A stretch of DNA of 64,000 bases from positions 5,488 to 69,487 of the forward strand of contig JAZRDN010000035.1 in the NCBI GenBank assembly GCA_045660295.1. Direction: 5' to 3'. How positions within the stretch are numbered: position 1 is the first letter of the stretch; each line of letters starts with the position of its first letter. The position numbers and the translations under genes are program-made. The notes under the pieces were generated by a model, which saw only the letters and a program-made list of their open reading frames with translations, made no database searches and was not told where the DNA came from. Origin of the DNA: RGIG8775 sp045660295. Its GTDB lineage: Bacteria; Bacillota; Clostridia; Oscillospirales; CAG-272. Of the stretch, positions 1 to 7,906 are shown piece after piece.

Positions 1-339
1 CTGTTCGCCCTCGTTCATAAAGTATTTTGGCTCATTATTTAAAGTGGAGGGCACTGTGCGAACGTTGAGTGTCTCTGTTCCGTATACGTAAACAGTTTCG
101 TTTACCTCGGTGAACTGGGGACCCTGAGGTTCGTCAGTTTCGGGAGCAGTGCCGCTTGTTTCACTTGTATCCTCGGTTTCATCGCCTGTGTTTTCGGGCT
201 CGTTGGTTTCGGGTGTATCTACAATGGGATCGGTGTCGTTTGTGCTTGAGTCTTCCGTGTCTACGGGAGGCTTACAAGCAACGAGGGAAAATATCATAAT
301 GAGTGCGAGTGCAAGAGCTAAAATTTTACGCATCTTCAT
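1..339 (-). CDS. Lipoprotein with SH3-like segment, 3' end cut by window edge
   Basis: The first 113 codons are visible; the gene runs off the left edge. Residues 1-22 form a lipoprotein signal peptide: KMRK, a hydrophobic core, then the lipobox FSLVAC with Cys22 as the lipid site. Residues 23-75 are an acidic Thr/Glu/Pro linker that probably spans the outer wall layers. From about residue 78 the pattern VYVYGTETLNVRTVPS resembles the start of a bacterial SH3 domain, so peptidoglycan binding is plausible. The start was chosen over the internal Met3 because an AAAGGAAG ribosome site lies just upstream. It has its own promoter, separate from the aro operon. The function of the missing part is unknown. 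Confidence 0.8.
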   Translation of the reverse strand, partial: MKMRKILALALALIMIFSLVACKPPVDTEDSSTNDTDPIVDTPETNEPENTGDETEDTSETSGTAPETDEPQGPQFTEVNETVYVYGTETLNVRTVPSTLNNEPKYFMNEGEQ

Positions 340-371
340 ACTTCCTTTCTTTTAGAGGTTTTCTTATAAAA

Positions 372-400
372 ATTATACCACAACAAAACTACACTGTCAA
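372..400 (-). promoter_or_regulatory. Sigma-A promoter of the lipoprotein gene
   Basis: On the minus strand TTGACA (395-400) and TATAAT (372-377) are separated by exactly 17 bp. This is a perfect consensus promoter in the 91-bp gap after aroQ, so the lipoprotein can be transcribed independently of the aro operon. Confidence 0.85.
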
Positions 401-430
401 GCAAAAATATGCCTCAAAGCGTAAAAATTT

Positions 431-865
431 TTATTTTTCGATATAACTTTTCAAAAATTTCACAGCTTGCGCGTAGCCCTCAAAGCCCAGACCGCAAATA
501 GTCTTTACCGCCACCATTGACACGTAGGAATGTTTTCTGAACTCCTCGCGTGAATTGATGTCGGAGAGATGCACCTCAACCGTGGGGATAGACACCGCCT
601 TGAGCGCGTCAAGAATCGCCACGCTTGTGTGGGTGTAAGCGGCGGGATTGATGATTATGCCGTCAAAAACGCCGTAAGCCGCCTGTATTTTGTCTACAAT
701 AGCCCCTTCGTGGTTTGATTGGTAAAGCTCGACCCCAACGCCTTCCGCGGTACAGGCGTCCTTTATGAAGCTACGGAGCGCCTCGAAATTCTGTGAGCCG
801 TATATGTCAGGCTCGCGAAGCCCGAGAAGATTGAGATTTGGACCGTTTATTACAAGAAATTTCAT
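431..865 (-). CDS. aroQ: Type II 3-dehydroquinate dehydratase
   Basis: This 144-residue cytosolic enzyme dehydrates 3-dehydroquinate to 3-dehydroshikimate, step three of the shikimate pathway. Family motifs are clear: GPNLNLLGLREP at residues 8-19, the catalytic-loop Tyr in IYGSQNFE, NHEGAIVDKI with the active-site histidine region, NPAAYTHTS, and EVHLSDINSREEFR near residue 100. Its length is normal for the dodecameric type II family. It is the last gene of the aro operon, 8 bp after the aroE/aroK stop. Type II enzymes are unrelated to the type I AroD found in many other Firmicutes. Confidence 0.96.
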   Translation of the reverse strand: MKFLVINGPNLNLLGLREPDIYGSQNFEALRSFIKDACTAEGVGVELYQSNHEGAIVDKIQAAYGVFDGIIINPAAYTHTSVAILDALKAVSIPTVEVHLSDINSREEFRKHSYVSMVAVKTICGLGFEGYAQAVKFLKSYIEK

Positions 866-873
866 AATTCACC

Positions 874-2109
874 TCAACTGTTGTGATAAAGCTTGATTAT
901 TTCGTCCGCCGTTTCCTCAAGCGGGCGGTTGTTGTCTACCTCTATGTCGCAGAAGGCGCGGTAAAGGGGAAGTCTGCGCTCGTAAAGCTCGTGAAGATCG
1001 GTCGTCTGCGAGATCGGTCTGCCGTCGGTGGGCAGATCGACTATGGCGCGGTTTACGTAGAACACCCTGCCATTCTGACAAAGCGGCTCGCGGTTTTCTG
1101 GTCGGGTGACCACGCCGCCGCCGGTTGCGATTATCTTTCCGCTCTGCTTGCCCGCCTCGCAAACGCAGGCGTGCTCAAGGGCGCGGAAATAGCTCTCGCC
1201 GAATTTAGCGAATATTTCGGGGATTGTCATTCCCGCTTTTTTTACTATTAAAGCATCGGTGTCTATGACCTCACGCCCTGACTTTTGAGAAAGAAGCTCG
1301 CCAAGCGAGGTCTTGCCGCAGCCGGGCATTCCGATAAGCACTATGTTTCCTGTCTCGGCGGCGATCATGTTGGTTATTCTGTCAATTTCGCTGTCGTCAA
1401 TTTTCTTGTCAAGGAATATCTCGCAGGCGCGCTTTGCCTGCGCTACAAGCATGCAAAGACCGTTGATGCAGGGAATACCCAAGCGCTCCGCGTCAAGCAG
1501 AAATTTGGTCTTTGCGGGGTTGTATATCATGTCAAGCGCACCCTCGCAGGCGGGGAAATCCGCAAGATCGACCGCCGACGCGCCGTTTTGGGGGTACATT
1601 CCCACAGGTGTAGTGTTTACGATGACCTCGGCGTCTCTGTGCTTGTACAAATTGCTGTAATTGTCCTTTCCGCTTCGCGAAATCACAATGACCGCCCTTG
1701 CGCCTCTGTCGGCACAGACCGTGCGCGCGGTCTCCGAAGCGCCGCCGCTGCCGAGGATCAGCACCTTTTTGCCCTCTATCCTTATTCCGCTTTTGTCTAT
1801 CATGTAGGAAAAGCCGAAATAGTCGGTGTTGTCTCCGCGCAGACCACCACTTTTGAGATGCGTTATCGTGTTTACCGAACCGATGCGCTTTGCCTCGTCG
1901 GTTATTTCCTCAAGATATGGCATTACGGTCTTTTTGTAGGGGATAGTGACGTTCATTGCGTCAAATCGGTCAGAGGCGAGAAATCCCGCCACGTCATCCA
2001 CGGGCATTTCAAAAAGCTCGTAGGTGTAATCGGCAAGCTCTCGGTGTATCTGTGGAGAAAATGAGTGTCCCAGATGCTCACCTAAAAGTCCGCATTTTAT
2101 CTTTTTCAT
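874..2109 (-). CDS. aroE-aroK: Fused shikimate dehydrogenase / shikimate kinase
   Basis: This is one 411-residue polypeptide with two pathway activities. Residues 1-250 are AroE: HSFSPQIH at the substrate site, NVTIPYKK with the catalytic Lys, GDNTDYFGF, and the NADP-binding LGSGGASETART. Residues 253-411 are AroK: P-loop GMPGCGKTS, the shikimate-binding GGGVVTRPENR, and a lid region around GRPISQ. Together they convert 3-dehydroshikimate to shikimate and then to shikimate 3-phosphate. No stop or frameshift separates the halves, so the fusion appears genuine. It lies 13 bp after the chorismate mutase gene. Such E-K fusions occur in scattered Clostridia. Confidence 0.95.
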   Translation of the reverse strand: MKKIKCGLLGEHLGHSFSPQIHRELADYTYELFEMPVDDVAGFLASDRFDAMNVTIPYKKTVMPYLEEITDEAKRIGSVNTITHLKSGGLRGDNTDYFGFSYMIDKSGIRIEGKKVLILGSGGASETARTVCADRGARAVIVISRSGKDNYSNLYKHRDAEVIVNTTPVGMYPQNGASAVDLADFPACEGALDMIYNPAKTKFLLDAERLGIPCINGLCMLVAQAKRACEIFLDKKIDDSEIDRITNMIAAETGNIVLIGMPGCGKTSLGELLSQKSGREVIDTDALIVKKAGMTIPEIFAKFGESYFRALEHACVCEAGKQSGKIIATGGGVVTRPENREPLCQNGRVFYVNRAIVDLPTDGRPISQTTDLHELYERRLPLYRAFCDIEVDNNRPLEETADEIIKLYHNS

Positions 2110-2122
2110 GTTTTACCTCGGT

Positions 2123-2395
2123 TTATTTGCCGTTTTTTGCGATAAGCTCGTCCTGATACGCGCGGGACTGCTTGAGGATTTCAAGATATATCTCGTGGGT
2201 ATAGCCGCTCATATCACCCGAAAGCCAGGCTATCTTTTCAAGCAACGCCGTCTCTCTTGCTTTGTCAAGCACCGGCATACCGTTTGCTATCTTGTAAGCG
2301 GCTACCTCGGCGCTTACGCCCATGCGCAGGACAAGAAGCTTTACTATCTCGCGGTCAAGCGAGTCTATTTTTGTTCTGAGTTCACTGATTTCCAT
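2123..2395 (-). CDS. Chorismate mutase, AroQ fold, single domain
   Basis: This 90-residue all-helical protein probably rearranges chorismate to prephenate, the committed step toward Phe and Tyr. The N-terminal helix reads LRTKIDSLDREIVKLLVLRM, the hallmark of AroQ-class mutases, with Arg and Lys residues that bind substrate. A second conserved stretch is ARETALLEKI. It carries no prephenate dehydratase or dehydrogenase domain. Its start lies inside the 3' end of the MFS gene (14-bp overlap), so translation is probably coupled. Its presence fits the Phe/Tyr-rich leader peptide upstream of the operon. Confidence 0.9.
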   Translation of the reverse strand: MEISELRTKIDSLDREIVKLLVLRMGVSAEVAAYKIANGMPVLDKARETALLEKIAWLSGDMSGYTHEIYLEILKQSRAYQDELIAKNGK

Positions 2396-3593
2396 TTTGC
2401 GACGCCTTTCTTTGCTTTTTTGAATACTGTATAAGGTAGATTATCGAGACTAACAGCACCGTGGGGAATACAGCCGAAATTACGAACGAAAGCTTAATGT
2501 CTCCGCCGAAGGCGTCGGCAACGCTTCCCGCAATAGAAGGTCCTATCATGCACCCGAAGTCACCGAGAAGCGCCAGAAAAGCAAACATCGAAACTCCGCC
2601 GCCCTGAATCATACCCGCCGCGTTGCTGATGTTGCCCGGCCACAGTATGCCTACCGAGAGACCGCAGATGCCGCACGCCAGAAGCGAGATCATCGGAAAC
2701 GGAGCGATTGCCGCCGTCAGATATGAGGCTATGCAGAGCAGAGCGCTGAAAAGAATAAATTTTTTCAGACTTATTTTAGAGCTGAACCTTGCGTAAAAGA
2801 CACGCGCCGAGCCCATGAGTACCGCAAACACGAAGGGACCGAGCAGATTTCCAAGCTCTCTTGAAACTCCGAGTCCGGCCTCGGCAAATGCCGCCGCCCA
2901 TTGTGCCATGGTCATTTCCGCCGCGCCCGATACTAACATCATTATGCCAATGACCCAGAATATCTTGTTGCCAAGATAGCTTCTGCCGTTCCCGTCGGGC
3001 TCGTCCTTGGGAAGGGGGTAGAGGGGAACGATACAGAAAAGCACTGCGCCCGTGATAGGAATTATTGCCCAAAGAGCCGAGAGGATTCGCCAATGCTCAA
3101 TTCCCACGGTTGAGAAATATACGGTCGAAAGCAAAATAACAACCGCCTGCCCCCAGCAATAGAAGGAGTGCAAAAGGCTCATGTATGATGACTTTTTCTT
3201 TGGCGGTGTGGGACAAGCCTCGACTATGGGGGTGATAAGCACCTCAACGAGACCGCTTCCGATACTGCTTACCACCGTTGCAAGCATAAGACCAACGTAT
3301 GGGGGCATGATAAACGGCAAAAATCCCAAGCCCGAAATGCCGAGAGCGGTGAGTATGTGCGCCGCGGTTATAAAGAAGCGGACGTTCATTTTTTCAGAAA
3401 ACCTCGCCGCCAGCAGGTCAACTAAAAGCTGAACCAGAAAGCAGACCGCGATAAGCGAGCTTATTGCCGTCAGCGAAAGTCCGAACTGCGTGCCGAAGGT
3501 TATGTAAAGCAGAGGCGGAAAATTAATAGTGAGCGCTTGCGTGGCATAGCCCACAAAGCCCGCCGAAATGGTTGATTTGTAGTTTAATTTCAT
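2382..3593 (-). CDS. MFS transporter inside the aro operon
   Basis: This is a 403-residue integral membrane protein with about 12 hydrophobic segments, of the size and layout of the major facilitator superfamily. The N-terminus begins GFVGYATQALTINFPPLLY, and a central cytoplasmic loop around residues 190-210 is charged (PLPKDEPDGNGRS). Substrate specificity cannot be read from sequence; it most resembles fucose-permease-like or general sugar MFS proteins. It starts 2 bp after the aroC stop and overlaps the chorismate mutase gene, so it is co-transcribed with chorismate biosynthesis. Export or uptake of an aromatic acid or pathway intermediate is an inference from position. Confidence 0.85.
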   Translation of the reverse strand: MKLNYKSTISAGFVGYATQALTINFPPLLYITFGTQFGLSLTAISSLIAVCFLVQLLVDLLAARFSEKMNVRFFITAAHILTALGISGLGFLPFIMPPYVGLMLATVVSSIGSGLVEVLITPIVEACPTPPKKKSSYMSLLHSFYCWGQAVVILLSTVYFSTVGIEHWRILSALWAIIPITGAVLFCIVPLYPLPKDEPDGNGRSYLGNKIFWVIGIMMLVSGAAEMTMAQWAAAFAEAGLGVSRELGNLLGPFVFAVLMGSARVFYARFSSKISLKKFILFSALLCIASYLTAAIAPFPMISLLACGICGLSVGILWPGNISNAAGMIQGGGVSMFAFLALLGDFGCMIGPSIAGSVADAFGGDIKLSFVISAVFPTVLLVSIIYLIQYSKKQRKASQNGNQ

Positions 3594-3595
3594 TT

Positions 3596-4708
3596 TTAGT
3601 TTGCCTTTTCGTCAAGTATTGCGTCAAGTATTGCTATAGCCGCCGCCGCTTCGATTACGGGAACGGCGCGCGGAACGATGCAGGGGTCGTGTCTGCCCTT
3701 GATGACCAGCTTGGTGTTTTCGCGCCTTGAAAGGCTTACGCTGTCCTGCTCCTTTGCGATAGACGGAGTGGGCTTTATTCCCACACGGAAGATTATCGGC
3801 ATGCCGTTGCTCATTCCGCCCGAGATACCACCGCAGTTGTTGGTGCGAGTTCTTATTTTATCACCGTCCATGAAGTATGGGTCGTTGTTCTCCGAGCCGA
3901 AAAGCTCCGCAGAGCCAAAGCCCTTGCCAAACTCAATAGCCTTTACCGCGGGGACTGAGAAGATGATTGAGGAAATTCTGCCCTCAAGTCCCGCAAACAT
4001 GTGCTCGCCTACGCCAATGGGAAGCCCTATAACGGCACATTCGATTATGCCGCCTACCGAGTCGCCGTCCATGCGCGCGGACTCAATGACCTCTTGCATC
4101 CTCTCACCTGCCATAATGGAAAGGGTGGGGAATTCGTGCTCCGAAAGGGTGTCAAAGTCCTTTTCGTTTACCCCGCAAGGGTCAAACTCGATATCCTTTT
4201 CGCCCTTGACCGAATATATGTGCGCGGCTACCTTTATGCCCATTTTTTCGAGTATTTGCAGACAGATGCCGCCTACGATGCACATGGGGGCAGTGAGTCT
4301 GCCCGAAAAATGTCCGCCGCCGCGCAGGTCTACGCCCTCGCCGAATTTAACACGCGCGGGGTAATCGGCGTGAGAGGGGCGGGGAACATCAACGAGATTT
4401 GAGTAGTCGCCTGAGTGCATGTTGGAGTTTCTGATGATTGCCTTGAACGTAGTGCCGTCAAGGGTGGCTGTTCCGGAAATGTCATCGCCATCGGGGCAAA
4501 CGCCCGACAGGAATATCGGCTTGTCAGCTTCCTTTCGAGCGGTGGAATATTTGTTGTTACCCGGCGCGCGGCGCTTCATAAAGGCAAGCAGAGCCTCAAC
4601 GTCAAACTCCGCACCCTTTGGAAGTCCCTCGGCTATAACGCCTATTTCGGGGTCGTGAGAGCCGCCGTATATAGAGATTTTGAGATTGTTTCCGTAGGTA
4701 GTAGCCAT
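3596..4708 (-). CDS. aroC: Chorismate synthase
   Basis: This 370-residue FMN-dependent enzyme converts 5-enolpyruvylshikimate 3-phosphate to chorismate, the last common step. Visible motifs are YGGSHDPEIGV near the N-terminus, HSGDYSNLVDVPRPSHAD around residue 100, RGGGHFSGRLTAP around 130, and GGISGGMSNGMPI and GRHDPCIVPRAVPV near the C-terminus, which bind FMN and substrate. Its length is standard. ATG at 4708 has a strong AGGAGG site. It lies 8 bp after maf and 2 bp before the MFS gene. Confidence 0.97.
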   Translation of the reverse strand: MATTYGNNLKISIYGGSHDPEIGVIAEGLPKGAEFDVEALLAFMKRRAPGNNKYSTARKEADKPIFLSGVCPDGDDISGTATLDGTTFKAIIRNSNMHSGDYSNLVDVPRPSHADYPARVKFGEGVDLRGGGHFSGRLTAPMCIVGGICLQILEKMGIKVAAHIYSVKGEKDIEFDPCGVNEKDFDTLSEHEFPTLSIMAGERMQEVIESARMDGDSVGGIIECAVIGLPIGVGEHMFAGLEGRISSIIFSVPAVKAIEFGKGFGSAELFGSENNDPYFMDGDKIRTRTNNCGGISGGMSNGMPIIFRVGIKPTPSIAKEQDSVSLSRRENTKLVIKGRHDPCIVPRAVPVIEAAAAIAILDAILDEKAN

Positions 4709-4716
4709 TTTTCCTC

Positions 4717-5298
4717 CTATATGAGTTGCGCTATATCAATGCTAAAATCATTTTTAAGCATGTCGTGAAGCAGCTTTACGGGCAGACCGACCACGTTGAA
4801 GTAGTCGCCCTCAATGCCCTTTATCCACATTGACGCAAGCCCTTGAATGGCGTATGCGCCCGCCTTGTCGTAAGGCTCGTCGGAATTTACGTATATTTCC
4901 TTGTCGGAGTCCGACAGTATATCGAAAATAACGTGCGTGGTCTCGCTTGAAACCACCGCTTTTTCGCGCGTGATAAGCGCGATTCCGCTTATCACGTCGT
5001 GCTTGCTGCCCGAGAGCATGTCAAGCATGCGCTTTGCGTCGCTCTTGTCGCGGGGCTTTCCGAGGATTTCTCCGCCGCACGCCACTACGGTGTCCGAGGC
5101 TATTATAAGCGTGTCGTTGTCCTTAAGAATATCCGCAACCGCGCGCCCCTTGCGCATCGCCAACTCTTCAACGTAGGCGCGAGGGTCGGTAAGGGCGCAG
5201 TTTTCGTCTGTGTCCGCGGTGATTATTTCAAATTTAATACCCAAGTCGGCGAGAATCTCACGCCGTCTGGGGGATTTTGATGCCAATATAAAATTCAT
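4717..5298 (-). CDS. maf: Maf-family nucleoside triphosphate pyrophosphatase
   Basis: This 193-residue house-cleaning enzyme hydrolyses non-canonical or excess dTTP/UTP-type nucleotides to monophosphates. Motifs match the YhdE/Maf family: ASKSPRRREIL at the N-terminus, ASDTVV with the catalytic aspartate, GKPRDKSDAKRML, and IEGDYFNVVGLPV near the C-terminus. It sits between aroA and aroC with gaps of 2 and 8 bp, so it is part of the aro transcript although it has no known role in aromatic synthesis. In many Firmicutes maf is found instead near mreB or radC. Confidence 0.93.
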   Translation of the reverse strand: MNFILASKSPRRREILADLGIKFEIITADTDENCALTDPRAYVEELAMRKGRAVADILKDNDTLIIASDTVVACGGEILGKPRDKSDAKRMLDMLSGSKHDVISGIALITREKAVVSSETTHVIFDILSDSDKEIYVNSDEPYDKAGAYAIQGLASMWIKGIEGDYFNVVGLPVKLLHDMLKNDFSIDIAQLI

Positions 5299-5300
5299 TG

Positions 5301-6605
5301 CTAATTTCCTTTGCTCAATTTCTCGAAGGCCTCCCAGAATTTCGGGTAGGATTTTGCAACCGCCTGCGCGTCGCTTATTGTTACCTCACCGTCGCAGACC
5401 GTAGAGGCGACAGCCGCCGCCATAGCTATTCTGTGGTCGTTTTCGGCGTGTACGCTTCCGCCCTTCAAATTTGGCTTTCCGTTTATGATAAGTCCGTCAG
5501 CGGTCTCTTTTATGTCAGCGCCGAGGGCAGAGAGCATGTTTGTTACCGATATAAGTCGGTCGCTTTCCTTAATTCTCAGGCGCGACGCACCGTAAATAAG
5601 CGTTTCGCCATCACTTACCGATGCCACTACCGCCAATATCGGCACAAGGTCGGGAATCTGCGTGGCGTCTATTCTGATTCCGCGCAAGGGGCGGTGCATT
5701 ACTGTTACTTGGTCGCCAGACTCAATAACGTCAGCGCCGAATTTTTTCAAAAGCTCAAGAATCCTCATGTCGCCTTGGCGAGAGCCTAAGTTCAGCGAGG
5801 TAACCGTAACAGGCTTTTTGCCGATAGCGCCCGCGCATAGCCAGAAGGCGGCGTTTGACCAATCGCCCTCGACACGCAGGTCAGCGGGCGCGCGGTAATC
5901 CATACTCACGGGTATCTTGTATTTAGCGTTTTCGCCGTTGTCTCGGTTTGGATATCCTTCCTCAAAGTTTACGCCAAACTCGGCAAGCGCGTCAAGCGTC
6001 ATATCTATGTATGGCGCAGATTCTATGTCTCCCGTCAGCGTAAGTGAGCTTTCAAGCTCCTCCGCGGGCGCGCCGTTGTATTTGTAGATAAGAGGAAGCG
6101 CAAACATAAGTCCGCTTACAAACTGCGATGATATATTTGCGGCGACAGTGTAGTCGCCGTGGCGGAGAGCACCGCTTGTCAAAAGGGGATTTGTGCCTTG
6201 CGGCGACATTGACATTCCGCCCTGCTCAAGCTCCTCGAACATGGGCGAGAGGGGTCTTTGGGGCAGTCTGCCGTGCATAACGAAGGTGGCATCGGCACCG
6301 ATAGCCGACGCTATTGGAAGCAGGAAACGGAGCGTTGAGCCCGACTCGCCGCAATCAAGCACAGCGCCGTTGTTTACTCGGCGTATGGGGGTGACGTGAT
6401 AAAGGTCGCCGTAGCGCACGATATCCGCGCCCAGAGCGTTCAGACACTCGGCGGTGGCGCATATGTCGGCGTTGGTGTCCTCGCACACTACGTCGCTTTC
6501 GCGGTCGGCAAAGGCGGCACAGATAAGAAGTCTGTGCGCCATTGATTTAGACGATATTGCTTTTATTTTGCCCCCCAGCGTGGGGGCGTTCAGCTTTATT
6601 TCCAT
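5301..6605 (-). CDS. aroA: 3-phosphoshikimate 1-carboxyvinyltransferase (EPSP synthase)
   Basis: This 434-residue enzyme transfers the enolpyruvyl group of PEP to shikimate 3-phosphate. Landmarks are KAISSKSMAHRLLICAAF at the N-terminus (Lys, Ser and Arg of the substrate site), GESGSTLRFLLPIASA around 90, RIKESDRL around 350 and ENDHRIAMA near the C-terminus. The start is placed at ATG 6605, 16 codons inside the longest frame, because AAAGGAAT lies at the right distance there and the family N-terminus begins with the MEIKLNAP pattern. It lies 13 bp after aroB and 2 bp before maf. Confidence 0.96.
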   Translation of the reverse strand: MEIKLNAPTLGGKIKAISSKSMAHRLLICAAFADRESDVVCEDTNADICATAECLNALGADIVRYGDLYHVTPIRRVNNGAVLDCGESGSTLRFLLPIASAIGADATFVMHGRLPQRPLSPMFEELEQGGMSMSPQGTNPLLTSGALRHGDYTVAANISSQFVSGLMFALPLIYKYNGAPAEELESSLTLTGDIESAPYIDMTLDALAEFGVNFEEGYPNRDNGENAKYKIPVSMDYRAPADLRVEGDWSNAAFWLCAGAIGKKPVTVTSLNLGSRQGDMRILELLKKFGADVIESGDQVTVMHRPLRGIRIDATQIPDLVPILAVVASVSDGETLIYGASRLRIKESDRLISVTNMLSALGADIKETADGLIINGKPNLKGGSVHAENDHRIAMAAAVASTVCDGEVTISDAQAVAKSYPKFWEAFEKLSKGN

Positions 6606-6618
6606 GTTAAAATTCCTT

Positions 6619-7668
6619 TTAAAGTCCCAGCGCGATAAAATCGCGGATATCATCGGTGCTCATATCGTGAACGTAGCTATCACCGATAGCGCGGGGAAGA
6701 ATAAATGAGATAGTTCCGCCCATGCGCTTTTTGTCGCCCGCGGCAACCGCTGCAAGCTCGTCCGCGGTGAATTTACAGCTTGTGGGAAGCGAATAGTCGG
6801 CAAGCATTTTTTCTATTTCCGTGGGAACGGTTGCCTCGCAAATTCCCGATTTCGCCGACGCGCGTGCTACGATAGCCATGCCGATGGCCACTGCAGAGCC
6901 ATGGGATATCCCGAACTCGGAGCATATCTCGACCGCGTGTCCTACCGTATGTCCGAGATTGAGCAGACGGCGCTCGCCGTGGTCTCGCTCGTCGCGGTTT
7001 ACTATGTCTCGCTTGTTCGAAACGCAGTTAGCGATAATATCCTCTATCTGCGGTTTTATGGGCTTTTTCAGCTTCTCAAAGAGAGGCGCGTCGTTGATAA
7101 CGCCGTACTTGATGACCTCAGCGCAACCGTCGGCAAAGATGTCGGCAGGGAGCGTGTCAAGAGTCTCGTAATCGCATATAACAAGGCTTGGCTGGTGGAA
7201 CGAGCCAACAAGATTTTTGCCCTCGGGAATATTTACAGCGGTCTTGCCGCCCACAGAGGAGTCAACCGCCGCAAGCAGTGTGGTGGGTATCTGAACGAAT
7301 TTGATTCCGCGCAGATATACCGCCGCCGCAAAGCCCGTAAGGTCGCCCACAACTCCGCCGCCCAGGGCGATAAGAAAGTCGGAGCGTGTCATGTGATTAT
7401 CAGCAAGGAAACCGAGAAGCGCACCGAGGTTTTCCATGCTCTTGGAAGCCTCGCCGTGGGGAATAACGAATTTTATCGGCTCATAGCCCGCATCCTTGAG
7501 CGACCTTTCAAGCGCCGCGCCGTAAAGCGCGTCAACCGTGTCATCGCTGACGATAGCCACGGCGTGCTTGCCAAGGTTCTCCATGCAGAGCCTTCCCACG
7601 TCCGCGAGTAATCCCTTTCCTATTATTATATCGTATTTTATTGATGCTTCAACCTTAATCTTTATCAT
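6619..7668 (-). CDS. aroB: 3-dehydroquinate synthase
   Basis: This 349-residue NAD- and Zn-dependent enzyme cyclises DAHP to 3-dehydroquinate, the second shikimate step. Recognisable features are ALGGGVVGDLTGFAAAVYLRG around residue 100, PTTLLAAVDSSVGGKTAVN around 130, KYGVINDAPLF, and NLGHTVGHAVE with metal-binding histidines. It is the first full gene of the operon, directly after the attenuator. Its ATG overlaps the stop of a small upstream ORF (ATGA), suggesting coupled translation. No DAHP synthase gene precedes it in this window. Confidence 0.97.
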   Translation of the reverse strand: MIKIKVEASIKYDIIIGKGLLADVGRLCMENLGKHAVAIVSDDTVDALYGAALERSLKDAGYEPIKFVIPHGEASKSMENLGALLGFLADNHMTRSDFLIALGGGVVGDLTGFAAAVYLRGIKFVQIPTTLLAAVDSSVGGKTAVNIPEGKNLVGSFHQPSLVICDYETLDTLPADIFADGCAEVIKYGVINDAPLFEKLKKPIKPQIEDIIANCVSNKRDIVNRDERDHGERRLLNLGHTVGHAVEICSEFGISHGSAVAIGMAIVARASAKSGICEATVPTEIEKMLADYSLPTSCKFTADELAAVAAGDKKRMGGTISFILPRAIGDSYVHDMSTDDIRDFIALGL

Positions 7669-7739
7669 TTGCCGTCTACCTTTTCTTTAAGAATCCTGCC
7701 CTCGCGGAGAATGTTGCGCAAGCGCTCAAAATTAAACAA
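7665..7739 (-). CDS. Candidate third leader ORF, coupled to aroB
   Basis: This is a 24-codon frame from TTG at 7739 to TGA at 7665-7667. The stop shares the sequence ATGA with the aroB start, a classic coupling arrangement. Codons are rich in CGC, GAG, GGC and AAG, like genes of this genome. A GAGGG ribosome-site candidate, 9 bp upstream of the TTG, is buried in the 3' arm of the terminator hairpin. The TTG also overlaps the end of the second leader ORF, so a ribosome finishing that ORF could restart here. The peptide, beginning MFNFERLRNILREG, has no recognised function. It could instead be a non-translated spacer. Confidence 0.4.
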   Translation of the reverse strand: MFNFERLRNILREGRILKEKVDGK

Positions 7740-7800
7740 AAATCGGAACCCTCGGTGTTTTTACCGATAGATTCCGCAAATTAAACTTATAAAAATCCAT
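7732..7800 (-). CDS. Second leader ORF, spans the terminator
   Basis: ATG at 7800 follows an AAAGGTG ribosome site (7808-7814) at a good distance. The 22-codon frame has Phe3, Tyr4, Phe6 and later Phe21, and ends in TAA at 7732-7734. The whole intrinsic terminator (7744-7776) lies within it, so a ribosome translating this frame would keep the terminator open. Its ribosome site is the 3' arm of the hairpin at 7809-7841, which would hide it unless the first leader ORF holds a stalled ribosome. The assignment rests on start signal and architecture, not homology. Confidence 0.6.
   Translation of the reverse strand: MDFYKFNLRNLSVKTPRVPIFV
7744..7776 (-). terminator. Intrinsic terminator in the aro leader (attenuator)
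   Basis: On the minus strand a 13-bp stem, with one bulged A, a G-C-rich base and an A-rich loop, is followed by ATTTTTGTTT (7734-7743). It lies between the promoter and aroB, so it can abort operon transcription. It is enclosed by the second leader ORF. Confidence 0.85.
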
Positions 7801-7808
7801 CAAAAAGC

Positions 7809-7841
7809 ACCTTTATTATCAGTTGTTATAGTAATAAAGGT
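7809..7841 (-). promoter_or_regulatory. RBS-sequestering hairpin in the aro leader
   Basis: A perfect 10-bp stem pairs ACCTTTATTA (minus strand, 7832-7841) with TAATAAAGGT (7809-7818), with a 13-nt loop. The 5' arm is made of Tyr/Leu codons of the first leader ORF (codons 12-15); the 3' arm contains the AAAGGT ribosome site of the second leader ORF. A ribosome stalled on the Tyr codons would free the site. The stem is read directly; the switch is inferred. Confidence 0.7.
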
Positions 7842-7875
7842 AAAAATAAGATTTTGCGAAAATCGAAGACTTCAT
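7819..7875 (-). CDS. Phe/Tyr-rich leader peptide of the aro operon
   Basis: An 18-codon ORF encodes MKSSIFAKSYFYLYYYNN and ends in TGA. Seven of 18 residues are aromatic (two Phe, five Tyr), six of them within codons 10-16. An in-frame ATG four codons upstream (7887) is possible, but ATGAGG there serves better as the ribosome site for ATG 7875. It begins about 25 nt after the predicted transcription start. By analogy with amino-acid leader peptides such as those of phe and trp operons, ribosome stalling at uncharged Tyr or Phe tRNA would sense end-product starvation. Confidence 0.8.
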   Translation of the reverse strand: MKSSIFAKSYFYLYYYNN

Positions 7876-7906
7876 AACAAACCTCATTAAAACTTTTGAT
7901 ACAGTT

